Below are positions 1 through 10,814 of a DNA stretch of 64,000 nucleotides, one piece after another. Position 1 is the stretch's first letter. Each line of letters opens with the position of its first letter. The DNA is from Argyresthia goedartella (taxonomy: Eukaryota; Arthropoda; Insecta; Lepidoptera; Argyresthiidae), in assembly GCA_949825045.1 (NCBI GenBank), contig OX463836.1:9937829-10001828 (forward strand). Reading direction: 5' to 3'. The position numbers and the translations under genes are program-made. The notes beneath the pieces were generated by a model. It saw only the letters and a program-made list of their open reading frames with translations, did no database searches and was not told the DNA's origin.

Positions 1-180
1 TTATGTGGGTTTTTTTATATACGTATGTTTCCTATTCACAAAAATGTGTAATGCAAAGTTTTCCTATTATTTTTCCTGGTTATTCCGGTTCTATGTTACT
101 AAATCAGTAAATACCTGTCTATCGCAATGGTTTATTATTAATAAGCTTTGTCGTAAAGCCGTGTTTATATTATGCGAGTC

Positions 181-965
181 ATGTTAAAATACAAACATGC
201 ATGTTTAAAAATAAACAGTTATAGCATAGCGTCACACAGATCTTATAGACTAATCAGCCTTACCTCGTTTCTGCTGAAAACGATGGAAAGGCTATATAAT
301 AGAGATCTGCGAGAGAAGGCCCTGAGCAACATACCCCTGCATCAAAAACAGCACGCCTACAGTCAAGGTAAATCTATAGAATCACCTCTTCATTCTGTTA
401 TTTGTTAAGAAGCCATCAACAGCAAGTCTATGTGCCTAGGAATTTTCATTTACATTGAAGGAGCCTTCGACAAGACTAAATTTACAAGCATAATAGCAGC
501 GGCACTGGTAAACCACGGAGAAAATGCAGTTAAAGTGGCGTGGATAGGTAATAGGTAACCTAACCGACCAGACCGATAATAATCTACAGCGCGATAGTCT
601 GTTTGGCCACGAACCAAATTATACACTCAAATTATACACTGTCGAAGCTAAACTACAACAACTCCAGAGGCTGGCTTGCAAGGTAGGAACGGGATGCATG
701 AGGACCACACCCACTGCGGCCTTGGAAGTCACACTGGATCTGCCGCCGCTTCACGTCTTCATCGAGTAGGAGGCGGCTGCAACTGCGGTGCGTCTTAAAA
801 AACTGAACCTATGGAGACTTGCTAGGATACCCCACAAAGAAATACTCGATGAGTACATAGGTAAGGAGCCGCTATTAGAAGCGGTTACTGACTATGAAAT
901 ATGTCTTCGACAAAAGGTATAAAATACAACTGCATGAGGGTCTCCATCAAAGAGAACTGAGGACT
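181..965 (+). pseudogene. Degenerate non-LTR retrotransposon (LINE) reverse transcriptase relic
   Basis: Broken reading frames on the plus strand match the order of a LINE reverse transcriptase. Near 240-400 there is an ISLTSFLLKTMERL block followed by HAYSQGKS. Near 440-480 comes YIEGAFDKT, the usual catalytic-Asp block A region. Near 660-780 comes RTTPTAALEVTLDLPPLH, which lies C-terminal to the polymerase in this LINE group. The pieces are in different frames with stops, and the YADD region is missing, so the copy is dead and internally deleted. Family knowledge places such motifs in the Jockey/LOA/R1 superclade; the exact clade is uncertain. Confidence 0.7.
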
Positions 966-966
966 T

Positions 967-1615
967 TCACAGATGGCAACACCATATTAGTCGTTCAATT
1001 AACAAAAGGAACTGATAATATACAATTTATAGATGACATTTATTCTTATACACGTGGCTAGGAGGGGCGAAGGTGCCAAGATGTGCCATTGCCATCATCT
1101 AAGGAAACTGACTAAATACCTTTACGTTACTAAACTGGCTCGTAAATGTAAACCAGTCCTTAGTCTTAAGCTTTTAATTTCTATGTGATGACATAGTTTG
1201 CCCTGTGGTTTCCTAGACTACCAATATGGCGTCATTTCTAGGCAAACACTTTTTTGTTATTTTAAATTTAGACGACACCAAAGGAGGTTTCCTCTCTCCC
1301 AGGAAAAATACTTCATCATATTAGTCGTTCAATTAACGAAAGGGACTGGCAATATACAATTTATAGTTGACATTTATTCTTATGGACTTGGCTAGGAGAG
1401 ACGACGGTAGATGGACCAAGGCGGTGACGGAATGGTGGCCAAGGGACGCGCGTAGACCGAGAGGCAGACCACCCGCCCGATGGTCAGATGACATCACCAA
1501 AACTGCCGGGCTGCTTTGGATCAGGTTGGACCCCAGGACCACAATAAATGGCGTAATGTAGAGGAGGCTTTTACTCAACAGTGGGTGCAGGAGGCTGGAT
1601 AGATAGATGGATTTA
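967..1615 (+). pseudogene. RTE-type LINE 3' end with composite flanking unit
   Basis: From about 1383 the plus frame reads LARRDDGRWTKAVTEWWP, then RPRGRPPARWSDDI. This is the C-terminal GRPxxRWxDD block common in lepidopteran RTE-clade endonuclease/reverse-transcriptase LINEs. It is followed by a degraded eaFtQQWV-like end near 1565-1600. The upstream part (967-1380) is non-coding and recurs at 3018-3420. Only the 3' part of the LINE is present, as expected for 5'-truncated retrotransposition. Confidence is good for the family and low for the boundaries. Confidence 0.65.
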
Positions 1616-2008
1616 TTCGTTTATCCGGAGAACCGGGAAGTCCGGTTCCATGTCAAATATTTTGTGATGTAGATTAAGCTTACAAAAAACCAGCTTGAGC
1701 ACTTTTTAGTCTAGATGCTTATAGAGCAAAATAGATATCGCTCCCGACATTATTTTTATTAAATCACAACAAAAAGTGCTCTTAGAACATGCCTTGACTG
1801 CCTTAATTAGGACTATCGATTACCATAAATAAAATAATGATATGTATCAAAAAAAACGTAAGCCGGCAATTTCGAAATCCGTCCCACTGTGCCCCCGCAC
1901 GCGTCAGGAGAGATAGCGACATGTCGCCTGCGTTCGCCTCATATTTGTTTGCACTTGATCGGCTGTCCGCCGGCGTCTTAAGAACTGTGATTTAGTAAGG
2001 TTAGATAT

Positions 2009-2386
2009 GTCATCGGAAGATAGTCAAAACCGTTAGTTGATAAACTAACGCAGTAGTTGATCAACTATCGCCAGATATTAAACCAGACCGACAGGGTTTA
2101 GAATTTAAGTATCTTTTGTTCTTACATGTCAACCTAACACGAAGACTATTGGGGGCTTCGCTGCGCTCGTCCTCTCTAGCCACCGCAGTATTTGCCCTGG
2201 TATTTTGTATGCAATTCAAGTTTAAACCAATTTAATATTTATCGGTTTGAACCGTTAGTTGATCAACTAACGCGTCATATAGTAAGCAGTAAGCTACAGT
2301 TTACTATCTGTCGATAGTTGATCAACTTACGTGAAAAAAAAAACGTTAGTTTATCAACTAACGGTTTTGACTATCTTACGGTGACA
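2009..2386. mobile_element. Inverted-repeat element, family M2 (gttagttgatcaactaac type)
   Basis: The ends are inverted copies: tgtcatcggaagatagtcaa at the left and the complement of ttgactatcttacggtgaca at the right. Inside are several self-complementary gttagttgatcaactaac blocks. The middle holds a core (about 2125-2215) with caacctaacacgaag, ggggcttcgctgcgctc and accgcagtatttgccctgg, which is shared with family M1. No coding capacity. Other copies lie at 18775-19149 and 38059-38437. Best read as a non-autonomous DNA transposon (MITE). Confidence 0.65.
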
Positions 2387-2642
2387 GATATACGAATAGC
2401 TCCTTTGAACCAGCGTATAATACCTATGTTGTTTGCTAATGTTGATTCTATTCTTATAGATTTTGAATAAATTAATTAATTGATTTTGAATAAATACTAA
2501 TAGTACTTACCTACCAACGGTCAATTCTATACCACGTACGACGGCTGAGTAAAGATAAATAACAAATCTTTTCTTTCTTCAAAATTTCTTACCATCTGGC
2601 ACTTTTGCGCATTCTAGCTACACAAGTAGGCAGATATACAAG

Positions 2643-2895
2643 GTGACATTTAATTAGCCGACCATATTTTAGGGAATGATAGTACCCGTCATTATGAAAA
2701 ACTTTCCCCAAGAAACATATGGTCGCAAATGAAACAAAAATTTGGTTCCCCATAGTCACTTGTAATCAGCTGATCGGGTCAATGTACTGAGGGACATTTT
2801 TTTTTCCATTAGCGAACATATGTTTCTTGAGGAAAGTTGTTCATAATAATCTACTACTATAATTTCCCAAAATATGGTCCGCAATTAAATGTCAC
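2643..2895. mobile_element. MITE family M4 (gtgacatttaatt ends)
   Basis: The terminal inverted repeats read gtgacatttaattagccgac at the left and the complement of aattaaatgtcac at the right. The interior contains a second inverted pair, accatatttt and ctttccccaagaaacatatg, opposite catatgtttcttgaggaaag. This lets the whole 250 bp fold back on itself. The same family occurs at 16650-16935 and, split by a SINE, at 26043-26610. No ORF. Confidence 0.65.
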
Positions 2896-3017
2896 TTCGT
2901 ATAAGGACCGGGCGAGTTTGGACTGAGGATGAGATTGGACGAAGCCTTTCATCCAATACTCGACATGGCGTTAAAAAAAACTTATTTTACGAAGAAGCTT
3001 CAATTTATCTACGAACG

Positions 3018-3420
3018 AAGGTGTGCCATTGCCATCCACTAAGGAAAACTGACTAAATACCTTTACGTTACTAAACTGGCTCGTAAATGTAAACCAGTCC
3101 TTAGTATTAAGGTTTTAATTTCTATGTGATGACATAGTTTGCCCTGTGGTTTCCTAGACTACCAATATGGCGTCATTTCTAGGCAAACACTGTTTTGTTA
3201 TTTTAAATTTAGACGACACCAAAGGAGGTTTCCTCTCTCCCAGGAAAAATACTTCATCATATTAGTCGTTCAATTAACGAAAGGGACTGGTAATATACAA
3301 TTTATAGTTGACATTTATTCTTATGGACTTGGCTAGGAGGGACGACGGTAGATGGACCAAGGCGGTGACGGAATGGTGGCCAAGGGACGCGCGTAGATCG
3401 AGAAGCAGACCATCCGCCCG
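3018..3420 (+). repeat. Second copy of the 1076-1480 unit, with truncated RTE LINE end
   Basis: About 400 bp here is nearly identical, in the same orientation, to 1076-1480. It includes the start of the RTE C-terminal coding block (LARRDDGRWTKAVTEWWP). The copy stops at about 3420 inside the RPSARL equivalent, where unrelated sequence starts with a T-run. The duplication is either two independent insertions of one composite element or a local segmental duplication. Confidence 0.7.
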
Positions 3421-4057
3421 GCTTTTTTTTTACGGCTCTTCCATTGTCGTGCGGGTTTGATTTGATCATGCAAGCATGATTCACTATGGTAATGACTCCG
3501 GCATGCGGGTGCTGGCTGTCAAACAAATAAGCACGACATTGAAAGATCGCTGTATTTCGAGTGTAACGAAATGGAAGGTTAATTACCGAGATTGTATGTT
3601 GGGTGTGGCTCAATTTACTCAAATCTTCTTTTCTTTCTTAATTTTTCTTAATTGATAAGTCAACCCCTACATATATTTTAGTTTTTTTTATATTAATGTT
3701 TGAATAAATATTAGCTCTATAGTCAAACAGGCTAAGAGCATGAATTTAATGACTTGTCTGGATTGGATGATTTTAAATTTAGAAAATGCAACTCAGAATT
3801 AGCACGAGCGTGGTGTAATAAATTTCCTTCGCAATCGCCCTACAAAATCTTATCAGCTTTCAGTTTTAGTTCTCTTTCTTGCTTAAGGTTTAATGAAGCG
3901 TCAGAAAGGGAGAGAATATTGCATGACCTTCACCTTGACCTTCACATTTGGCGGCAAAATACACATTATACGCTGTTAGGTACAACGTTTAAGATTATGG
4001 CGCAACCAGCCCCGTTCTTCGCTGATTATAATCCTCGGCTAATTATTTGCAGTTTTT
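3421..4057. other. Unassigned sequence
   Basis: No recognised gene. A 101-codon plus-strand frame at 3754-4059 resembles no family I know and has ordinary AT-rich composition. I treat it as chance. Confidence 0.4.
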
Positions 4058-4290
4058 AACCCCGACGAAAAAATACGGGTGTTATAAGTTAGAAGCGTCT
4101 GTCTGTCTGTCTGTCCCTGTCTGTCTATGTATTTGTCTGTGGCACTCTAGCGCTCAAACGGGTAGACGGATTTTAATGCGGTTTTCTTTATACGGTAGTA
4201 GATTTCCCTGCGATGGCTTTTAGGTATATCAACCTTACCTCTGTCGCACAAAAAGATATAATTTCCTGGATTTAAAGTATCTCACTGTCT
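4058..4290 (+). repeat. Dispersed repeat M7 (ccccgacgaaaaaatacggg / GTCT run)
   Basis: Starts near ccccgacgaaaaaatacggg and carries a (GTCT)n microsatellite at about 4098-4140. Then come gtggcactctagcgctcaaa and cggattttaatgcgg. A reverse-strand relative occupies 31880-32130 with the same landmarks in mirror order. Non-coding dispersed repeat; class not determined. Confidence 0.55.
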
Positions 4291-4499
4291 GGTCGTGGTT
4301 GTGTCATACATAGTATGAAAGTGATAAGAATTGCATTTGTCCCAAGCCTTATTTGTCTCGAGTTCTGCCACTCGACATGGGAAAGGGCGTGTCGCTATAG
4401 ACATCAAAGGTACCAGGTTAGCATAAAGACAAGAAACAAAAGTCACGAAGAACACTCATTGTTATACTTCCTGTAAGTTCAGAATAATTAAAACCATTC

Positions 4500-4957
4500 C
4501 ATTCAGATCAGGCGATTTACTCTGAACTGTGATGTAAGGTGCTGAATAATGAGATGGTGAGTTGTTACGTTATGTTTTAATGCTATCAGGAAGAAGTATG
4601 TTCAGGGCTAGAGTAGAGGTGCTAGCACGACAAACCAGATACATCATGCCAACTTTGTTTATTCTAAACTCAGAGTGAGGAGGGACCTGGCTATAGCAAC
4701 GTATCTTTTTAAAATATTACAAGGACATAATGCGGACATTCTGCAGAGAATGGGTCTGTGCGTACCAAGCGGGTACTTGCAGCGGCGACTTCGGCGCCCG
4801 CGCATGCTGGCGGGGCCACACGCGCGCACTTACTAGCTGGGCAAGGCGCGCCGCTCGCACGCGCACTCTCTACTCTATACATGATATCGGACGAGATAGA
4901 TATGTTTTCCTGCGCTCTGAATCAATTCAAAAGGGTAGCACTTGCTATAATTAGCTA
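4500..4957 (+). pseudogene. LINE C-terminal relic
   Basis: The plus frame from about 4672 reads LRVRRDLAIATYLFKILQG, then MGLCVPSGYLRRRLRRPR. After a one-base frameshift in the GC-rich stretch it reads ALSTLYMISDEIDMFSCALN. This is the arrangement at the C terminus of Jockey-like lepidopteran LINE polyproteins, downstream of the polymerase. GC content of about 4770-4870 is clearly above the surroundings. No polymerase motifs remain. Confidence 0.6.
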
Positions 4958-4959
4958 TA

Positions 4960-5375
4960 ATAGTAGTTTATGTGACTGCTCCATAATGGAGGGCATTAAT
5001 ACTCGACTCGAGAGTTTTAATGCCTAATTATGTACAGTTACGTATTCTAGTTTTTAATAGTATAAGCTATCTTTGATGTGTTCAGGAACCATGTTTACCG
5101 GCATTGTGGCATTGATCTTATCTCTGTAGTTGTTTAGCTTGTTCTGTAGCACCAACTTCACAGACAAACTAGGGGCGGCACGCAGGCGGGCGTCGTCGAC
5201 GTTCGAAATTTGAATGACATAATATGTAGAAAATTTACACATTATGGTCATAATGTACAAATTTTCAGATAAGAAAGGAGTTTTTACCAAATAGTTTTAC
5301 ATTATTCTGGTCTTAACGTGCGGTTTTTAGACGCAGTAAAGAGGGTTTATGATACGTGTGTAGATAAAATATGAT
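4960..5375 (-). mobile_element. Foldback element, family M3 (ctacacacgtatcataa type)
   Basis: Minus-oriented copy of a roughly 400-bp non-coding repeat. Its inner ends are inverted copies of tatctacacacgtatcataa. The middle has the conserved landmarks attcaaatttcgaacg, cgcccgcctgcgtgccgccc and agaacaagctaaacaac. Relatives are at 19262-19680, 23470-24490 (tandem), 29050-29345 and 39711-40097. No coding capacity. Confidence 0.6.
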
Positions 5376-5489
5376 TATATGAAATGTTACATCATATAGT
5401 ATACTACACTATCACATTAGTTTAAACCTGTAAAGATAGTGTACATGTGGATAAATAAATAAATAAATGTCATTATCTTATTTTGGAGA

Positions 5490-5720
5490 CAGAGTGGCCA
5501 AGACGAGTATTCAACGGCGGCAAAGTGCTGAAGAAGAAGTAAAAGAAAAGCAGTTGCTGCATCGATTGATCCCTGTAAGATCACTTTATCTAAAAGGGAT
5601 ATTACAATATTACAATATTCAACATTGCATAAATGGCAAGAGTGCATGCGAGTAAGTTATTATAACTCAACACAGAACTCGTTTAATAGTTTTGTAATCG
5701 TTTATACTGCATATTTTTAG
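5490..5720 (+). repeat. Possible LINE 3' end remnant
   Basis: Contains aaaagggatattacaat, and further on ttataactcaacacagaac with ttttgtaatcgttta. These resemble in order the LINE 3' ends at 27788-28195 and 62870-63330. The match is patchy, so this is a weak call. Confidence 0.3.
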
Positions 5721-5721
5721 G

Positions 5722-6070
5722 GTTTCTTTTCTTACCCGTGCTAAACGGGACCCTATTACTAAGCTGTCCTTCCGCCCGTCCGTCCGTCCGTCACCGGGCT
5801 CTACCGGATCAACCAAAATAGTTAGACAGTTTAAATTTTACAGATGATGTATTTCTCTTATCACTATAACAACAAATACTAAAAAAATGGGATAAAATAA
5901 ATATTTAAGGGGGCACCTGGTTACGTACATGGAAAGTAGCCGCACCAATAACTTTTTAAACAACATTTTGCTATGTAAAATCCAAGCTATTCACCACACC
6001 AACCCTACGATTGTGCGATGGTAAGGAAACCCTCTTGCGCTAGTTCGACTCGCACTTGATTTTAAAGGGA
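5722..6070 (+). repeat. Dispersed repeat M5 (gggttccgtaccc...gcacttggccgg), diverged copy
   Basis: Carries the series of landmarks seen in all M5 copies: a gggtt start, aacgggaccctattactaag, a CCGT-rich run, cagatgatgtatttct, and actcgcacttg near the end. It also holds the internal module gtagccgcaccaataac shared with 10697-10800. The final gcactt...ccggtttt is eroded here. Confidence 0.6.
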
Positions 6071-6344
6071 TCTTAACATGATATTGTCTTTAACAGTGGT
6101 CCAGTGAAGAGACATAATATTACGTTTTTTAAATAAATTTTAATATATCCAGATAATAAAGAAATTTTGGAACTCATCGAACTGGAAGTAAATGTTTTTT
6201 TTTTGTACGATTACTTTAACCTTTCCGCTCGGCCATTCTCGGTTTAAGTCGCTGAGAGTGATCAAGTTTTCCTGGAAACTTGAAATTCAGCACAGAGGTG
6301 TATCATTAAGAGTATATTAAAGGAAAAATCTAATCTAATACTGG

Positions 6345-6593
6345 TAATAATACCTTGGACACTATTTACACACATTGATCTAGCCCCAAACCAGGAATCC
6401 CTGTATCTTGAGTACTAGACAACGATACACATACTTATATAGATAAATATTATACTTAGATAGATAAACAACCATGACTAGGACTAGGACAAACATCCGT
6501 TCTCATCAAACAAATATTTGCCCCCATGGGGACTCGAACCCGGGACCCTTGGCTTCGTAGGCAGGGTCACTGCCGACTCGGCCATTCGGGTCC
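6345..6593 (-). mobile_element. SINE family A, full-length copy
   Basis: Read on the minus strand, it begins gacccgaatggccgagtcgg (RNA polymerase III box A, TRGCNNAGYNGG), then a tRNA-like stretch and box B ggttcgagtcc. A roughly 170-bp body follows, then the tail cctagtttggggctaga with gtgtccaaggtattatt. Eight related copies lie in the window. It is a tRNA-derived non-autonomous retrotransposon. Confidence 0.8.
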
Positions 6594-6599
6594 TCAATC

Positions 6600-7376
6600 T
6601 GACAGCAGTTAATTTATTTACTTTAAAAAACAATAATGTTAAAATAAATGACTGTATTCGTACCAACTCATCTACCCATGTAGAGATTATCAATAGCAAC
6701 TCAAGTCGTGACATAAGTTTTTTTGCAGAACACTATCATTACATCGGTAAGATCTTTGATAATGTTCTGTTTTGAAGCTCGGATGCCAAACCGACAACTC
6801 AATATTTAAGCGGTCCTCAAGAAATTCATATTCTTACTCAAGTCATACTGTAAGTACCGCTAACAATGTAAGCAATTAATTGTCGATAGTTTATTATTTG
6901 TCCATGACAAACCGCGAAATTTAAAACTGTACGATGAATTTATAAACTATCGATCCTAAACCATTAAATTGTGAACTGGTTTACACTTGTTCACGAAATA
7001 CGATTTTTCTCATAATTTTATGCCAAAATTTTCCTCTTTTTGAGCTTCTTATCAATCCTTAGATCTCATCAATAAGCCTATATCCGTTTTTCAGTAAATT
7101 CGAAAAAACACCTAATTGTTACGTAACTACACGGGCCGTTACTATTCCGCGCCGCCCGCTACCCCGCTAGTTCCGCTACCCCGCCAGAAGACGACGGGCG
7201 AATGCGGCGCCCCTCGCCTCAACAGCCATAACTATCCACAACCAGCCAGCCAGTCTTACAAAAATACCAAAAAAATAGACTCCTGATCAACATTTGTTTA
7301 AAGACAAAAATGTATAGGTTTCGACATTTGTTTTGACATTAAACTACGTGTAACATTTTTTGTGGTAACCCGGTAA
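6600..7376. other. Intergenic AT-rich sequence
   Basis: No gene recognised. A roughly 100-bp stretch just left of this interval, at 6225-6325 (cggtttaagtcgctgagagt, then agtgatcaagtttt), recurs at 7690-7800. It is a short dispersed repeat of unknown class. Confidence 0.4.
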
Positions 7377-7384
7377 ATTAATAA

Positions 7385-7633
7385 GGCTTTTATTTAATCG
7401 CACATCAAAAATACTGATTTGCACGGTAATAACGATTTTTTATGTTTTAAATATTTAATGAGTACAAGAATGAGTTTATGTTTTAATTATTTTTTGTTGT
7501 TCTTACATGTGAACCTACCACGAAGGACAAAGGGGGCTTCGCTTCGCTCACCCTTCACCTAAGCTACCGCAGTATTTTGCCCTGATATTTGCCGTGCAAA
7601 TCAGTATTTTTGATGTGCAGTTTAATATTTCCC
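7385..7633 (+). mobile_element. hAT-like MITE, family M1, with perfect 8-bp target duplication
   Basis: The 249-bp element runs from ggctttt to atttccc. Its subterminal inverted repeats are aatcgcacatcaaaaatac and the complement of gtatttttgatgtgcag. It is flanked by ATTAATAA at 7377-7384 and 7634-7641. Eight-bp duplications are typical of hAT transposases. The middle contains a hairpin-prone gggggcttcgcttcgctcac core. Non-coding. Confidence 0.75.
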
Positions 7634-7644
7634 ATTAATAAATG

Positions 7645-8319
7645 GGTAGGTACACGATAACTTCAACTACAGCGCGACTCTGCTCGGCGAAGCTTCGAGC
7701 GACTAAACTCGGTTTCAGTCGCTGAAAGTGATCAAGATGTTCTGCAAACTTGAAACCTGGCACAGCGGTGTATCGTGAAGAGGGAAAAATCAGAAAACGA
7801 TTGAATTGATTAACGATGTTTATAAAAAAACCGAGAAATGCCGAGGGATAAATTTAAGGTTCGTATTTTCCGCCTTCGGCCACAATTCTAAGAAGTCTCT
7901 AATTACGCCACTGAGACCAGCCCCAAGAGCGAGCTTATTAGCGAGGAGTACCTACGTCAAACTATTCACCACACGAACCTTCGAAATAACTATCGAGGAA
8001 AACGTCGGTATCGCTTCCACGAAGATGGCGTGTCCAACTAACAAACTCACTAACTAACTAATGGTTATAATTGTCAGTTACACCATTTCTCTTGACGAAG
8101 GTATTTGTGTAATCCGTCTGGGATTAATTCATGTTTACATTAGCACCTCACGCAGGTGGGCGTCACAGGAAAATCGCCGTTTTTCTGTTCGGGTTATTGT
8201 GAGATAAATTAAGTGAAATAAATCATAATAACGACATATTTACAGATAATCGATTTTTTTGAATAATTTAATAATTTTTATTTTTGCAGTCAGACTTGAC
8301 ATTGTATAGCTATTGTATA
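7645..8319. other. Unassigned sequence
   Basis: Includes the second copy of the short repeat noted at 6225-6325. An 83-codon frame at 7806-8057 shows no recognisable domain. No gene called. Confidence 0.35.
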
Positions 8320-8628
8320 ATATAATAATAATACCTCGGACACTATTTACACACATTGATCTAGCCCCAAACTAGGATTCCCTGTATCTTGGGTACTAGA
8401 CAACGATACATATACTTGTATAGTTAATTATTATACTTAGATAGATAAACAACCATGACTAGGGTACAAACATCCGTTCTCATACCCTGTGTCGTGGGAA
8501 CCAGAGACAGCGACGTCACACACGTATAAACATCCAAGATCTGGGTTTTTTTATGTATTTATCTCCAGCCGGGGATCGAACCCGGGACCTCTCGCACGGT
8601 CGCCAAAGACCACAGAGGTTGTCAAAGA
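8320..8628 (-). mobile_element. Chimeric SINE: family B head and tail fused to family A tail
   Basis: On the minus strand the 5' part is a family B head: tctgtggtctttggcgaccg, then box B ggttcgatccc, then the B tail ggttcccacgacacagggta. Instead of continuing with tcctagt it switches to gagaacggatgtttgtaccc and the rest of a family A body and tail. The switch falls next to the 3' region that both families share. Confidence 0.65.
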
Positions 8629-8954
8629 TCACTAAGATCGTATGTACACATATGTTATAGCAAATAAACGATTTAATTTGATAAATAATGATATATGTTA
8701 AAGCCAATCAATTAAGGTTTAATTACGACTTAATTTTAACGGTCCGTTATTTTATAAATTGCTAACTCAAAAGTACTTAAGTCAAATTAGCGATACAAAA
8801 TATTATAAATTACTGAATATTGTTTTTTAATTGTATTTGACAATTACAAATATTTATTTCCGATTTCCCCATTTGATAACATATATTCATGAAAAATCTA
8901 GGCACAATTTAAAAGAAAGTTATAATTATGTATGACCCAACTCCCAAGCACAAC

Positions 8955-9415
8955 ATAACCTAGCGTCACGCCTTTTCCCATACGGGGTGGCAGAGGCACA
9001 ATTGTGCCCACTTTGAGCCAGTTATTCAATACTCCATTTTGCGTGACAGCGGGCTGGCTCATCGCCGCAGCTATGAAGGTTTCCTCACGATGATTCCCAT
9101 CACCGTTAGAACATCCGTATAATGTACGATACATGTTCAACCTAACACGAAGGATAAAGGGGGTTGCGCTTCGCTCACCCCCTTTACCCTTCATCTAAGC
9201 TACCGCAGTATATTTCGCCCTGATATCTTCTGCAACTTTTGGTGATCATTTACCCATTTTGGGTAGCATTTACCCATTTTGGGTAGTAAAAAAATATTTT
9301 GGTGGTCATTATATTTGTTGCCTAAAGTAATTACCTCGCTCATTGGTACATGGCCAGGAATCGAACCCGTATCTCTTGTGTGAGAAGCAAGCGTGAAATC
9401 CATCAGACCACGGAG
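8955..9415 (-). mobile_element. SINE family C interrupted by an M1-related element
   Basis: The 8955-9126 part carries the family C tail (complement of agcgtcacgccttttccc), and 9335-9415 carries its tRNA-like head (box B complement ggaatcgaaccc). An uninterrupted family C copy at 26247-26528 has these parts adjacent. The roughly 200 bp between them here (9127-9330) is an M1-type core followed by repeated tttacccattttgggta blocks. So an M1-related element sits inside the SINE. Confidence 0.65.
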
Positions 9416-9429
9416 TCAATACTCCAAGC

Positions 9430-10430
9430 ACATTCCCAAAAATCGCCATAGACAAACCCAAAACTATTTAAAACTGGGCCGGAATTCCACAATTAATTAG
9501 GTTTATTATTTGTTGAACAATTCGTTTAATTAGTCGATTGTGTCTTGTAACACGGGGCTGCACGGAGTCTCCTGACCCTGGCCTTAGCATTCCACATGAA
9601 TGATCTGTCGCTAATGATATTGTAAATAGGTACTTGTTATGGGAATCAGGGACATGGGAGTTTTATATTGCGGTGAGCTAGCAAGCTTTGTGGCAATGGG
9701 CCGGCATCCTATCATGCGAAAAGGACAAATAACATTATTCTGTATCCTTTAAGGTGATACGAAAAAAATAATGGGGTTTTTTTCGAATCCTTTCCACCAC
9801 CATGAAGTCATCTACAGATTTCATTTTGAGTTAACGTTTATTGAGTATTTAGTTAAGATTTTCACTAAAGGGAAACGCGATAGGATGAAATTTTCTCGAT
9901 AGAATTAAATTTCGAAAACACCTCTAAATTGTTTTATTTTTTCCTGTAATTCTGAAATCCTAACTAATTTCATTGTGGAACTGCGTTCAAAATGTAGATA
10001 TTATGTATTCGCAAAATCTCCTTAAAAAACTTTTTAACAAAATAGCGTAGTTTATTTTTAAACAATTTTTCTGTGGATTAGCGCTAATTTTTTAATTTTT
10101 TCCCGATTCCGTCCCTCTCACACTGCGGGTCTTTCCACCTGGAGTAACGCCTTTGCACGGACGAGGTAGCTCCTTAAGGATAAAAAGACCTTGTCTAATT
10201 TTGTTTTCGCGCATATTCGTATTTTTTGCAAAAACTTCAACTGCATTTTAAGTAAGTAAGTAAGTGCAAGTAAGTAATATTCTATGGGAGGTCTATAAAA
10301 AGACTGCATAGATTGATGAGGAATATATCTAGGGAAATATTTGGCCACATTTTTGGGTTCTACTTATCCTCAGTATTAGGTAAAATTAATTAACTTTTCA
10401 CACCTTTCATTCGGAAAAGTGAGTTTTGCT
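9430..10430. other. AT-rich sequence without recognised genes
   Basis: No conserved protein, RNA gene or clear repeat could be recognised. Short ORFs (such as the minus frame 10118-10348) show no family features. Confidence 0.35.
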
Positions 10431-10474
10431 CCACGACGAGAGGGAGCAAAATGCTACTTTTTTGTTCAAGCTAC

Positions 10475-10800
10475 TTTTTTAACACGCTTTTATTTTTTTT
10501 TTTATTTATTATTAGCTTGGGTTGTATGCATGTATGTATCTATGTATGTAACGGAATCTTTGAACTTAATTTTCACCAGTTTCCAGAAGTCTGATTAATT
10601 TGAAACTTTGCATACGTATCAAGGACCGATGACAATGCAATAATTTGATAACAGTTTCCCATTATCCTTATTAGGACGGCCAGGATTAATACATAGCAAA
10701 ATGTTGTTTACAAAGTTATTGGTGCGACTACTTTCATACTTCATGTATGTAACCAGGTGCATTCATAAGTTTGTATGTGGTATTGAAAGAATTATTGTAT
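10475..10800 (+). repeat. Repeat modules M8 and M6
   Basis: 10475-10690 (acacgctttta, an ATGT microsatellite, gtaacggaatctttgaact, then attatccttattaggacggc) matches 42390-42600. 10697-10800 is the reverse complement of a module found inside M5 copies (complement of gtagtcgcaccaataacttt) and at 33400-33745. These flank the helicase fragment and may be parts of one larger element. Confidence 0.55.
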
Positions 10801-10814
10801 CGACGCCCCCTTAC

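Noticed and set aside
1198..1395. Repeated 65-codon ORF (also 3139-3336) as a conserved peptide
   Set aside because: Identity follows from the DNA duplication; the frame crosses into the RTE coding block in a different frame.
3754..4059. 101-codon plus-strand ORF as a gene
   Set aside because: No domain, no splice context, AT-rich codons, and it runs toward a dispersed repeat; chance frame.
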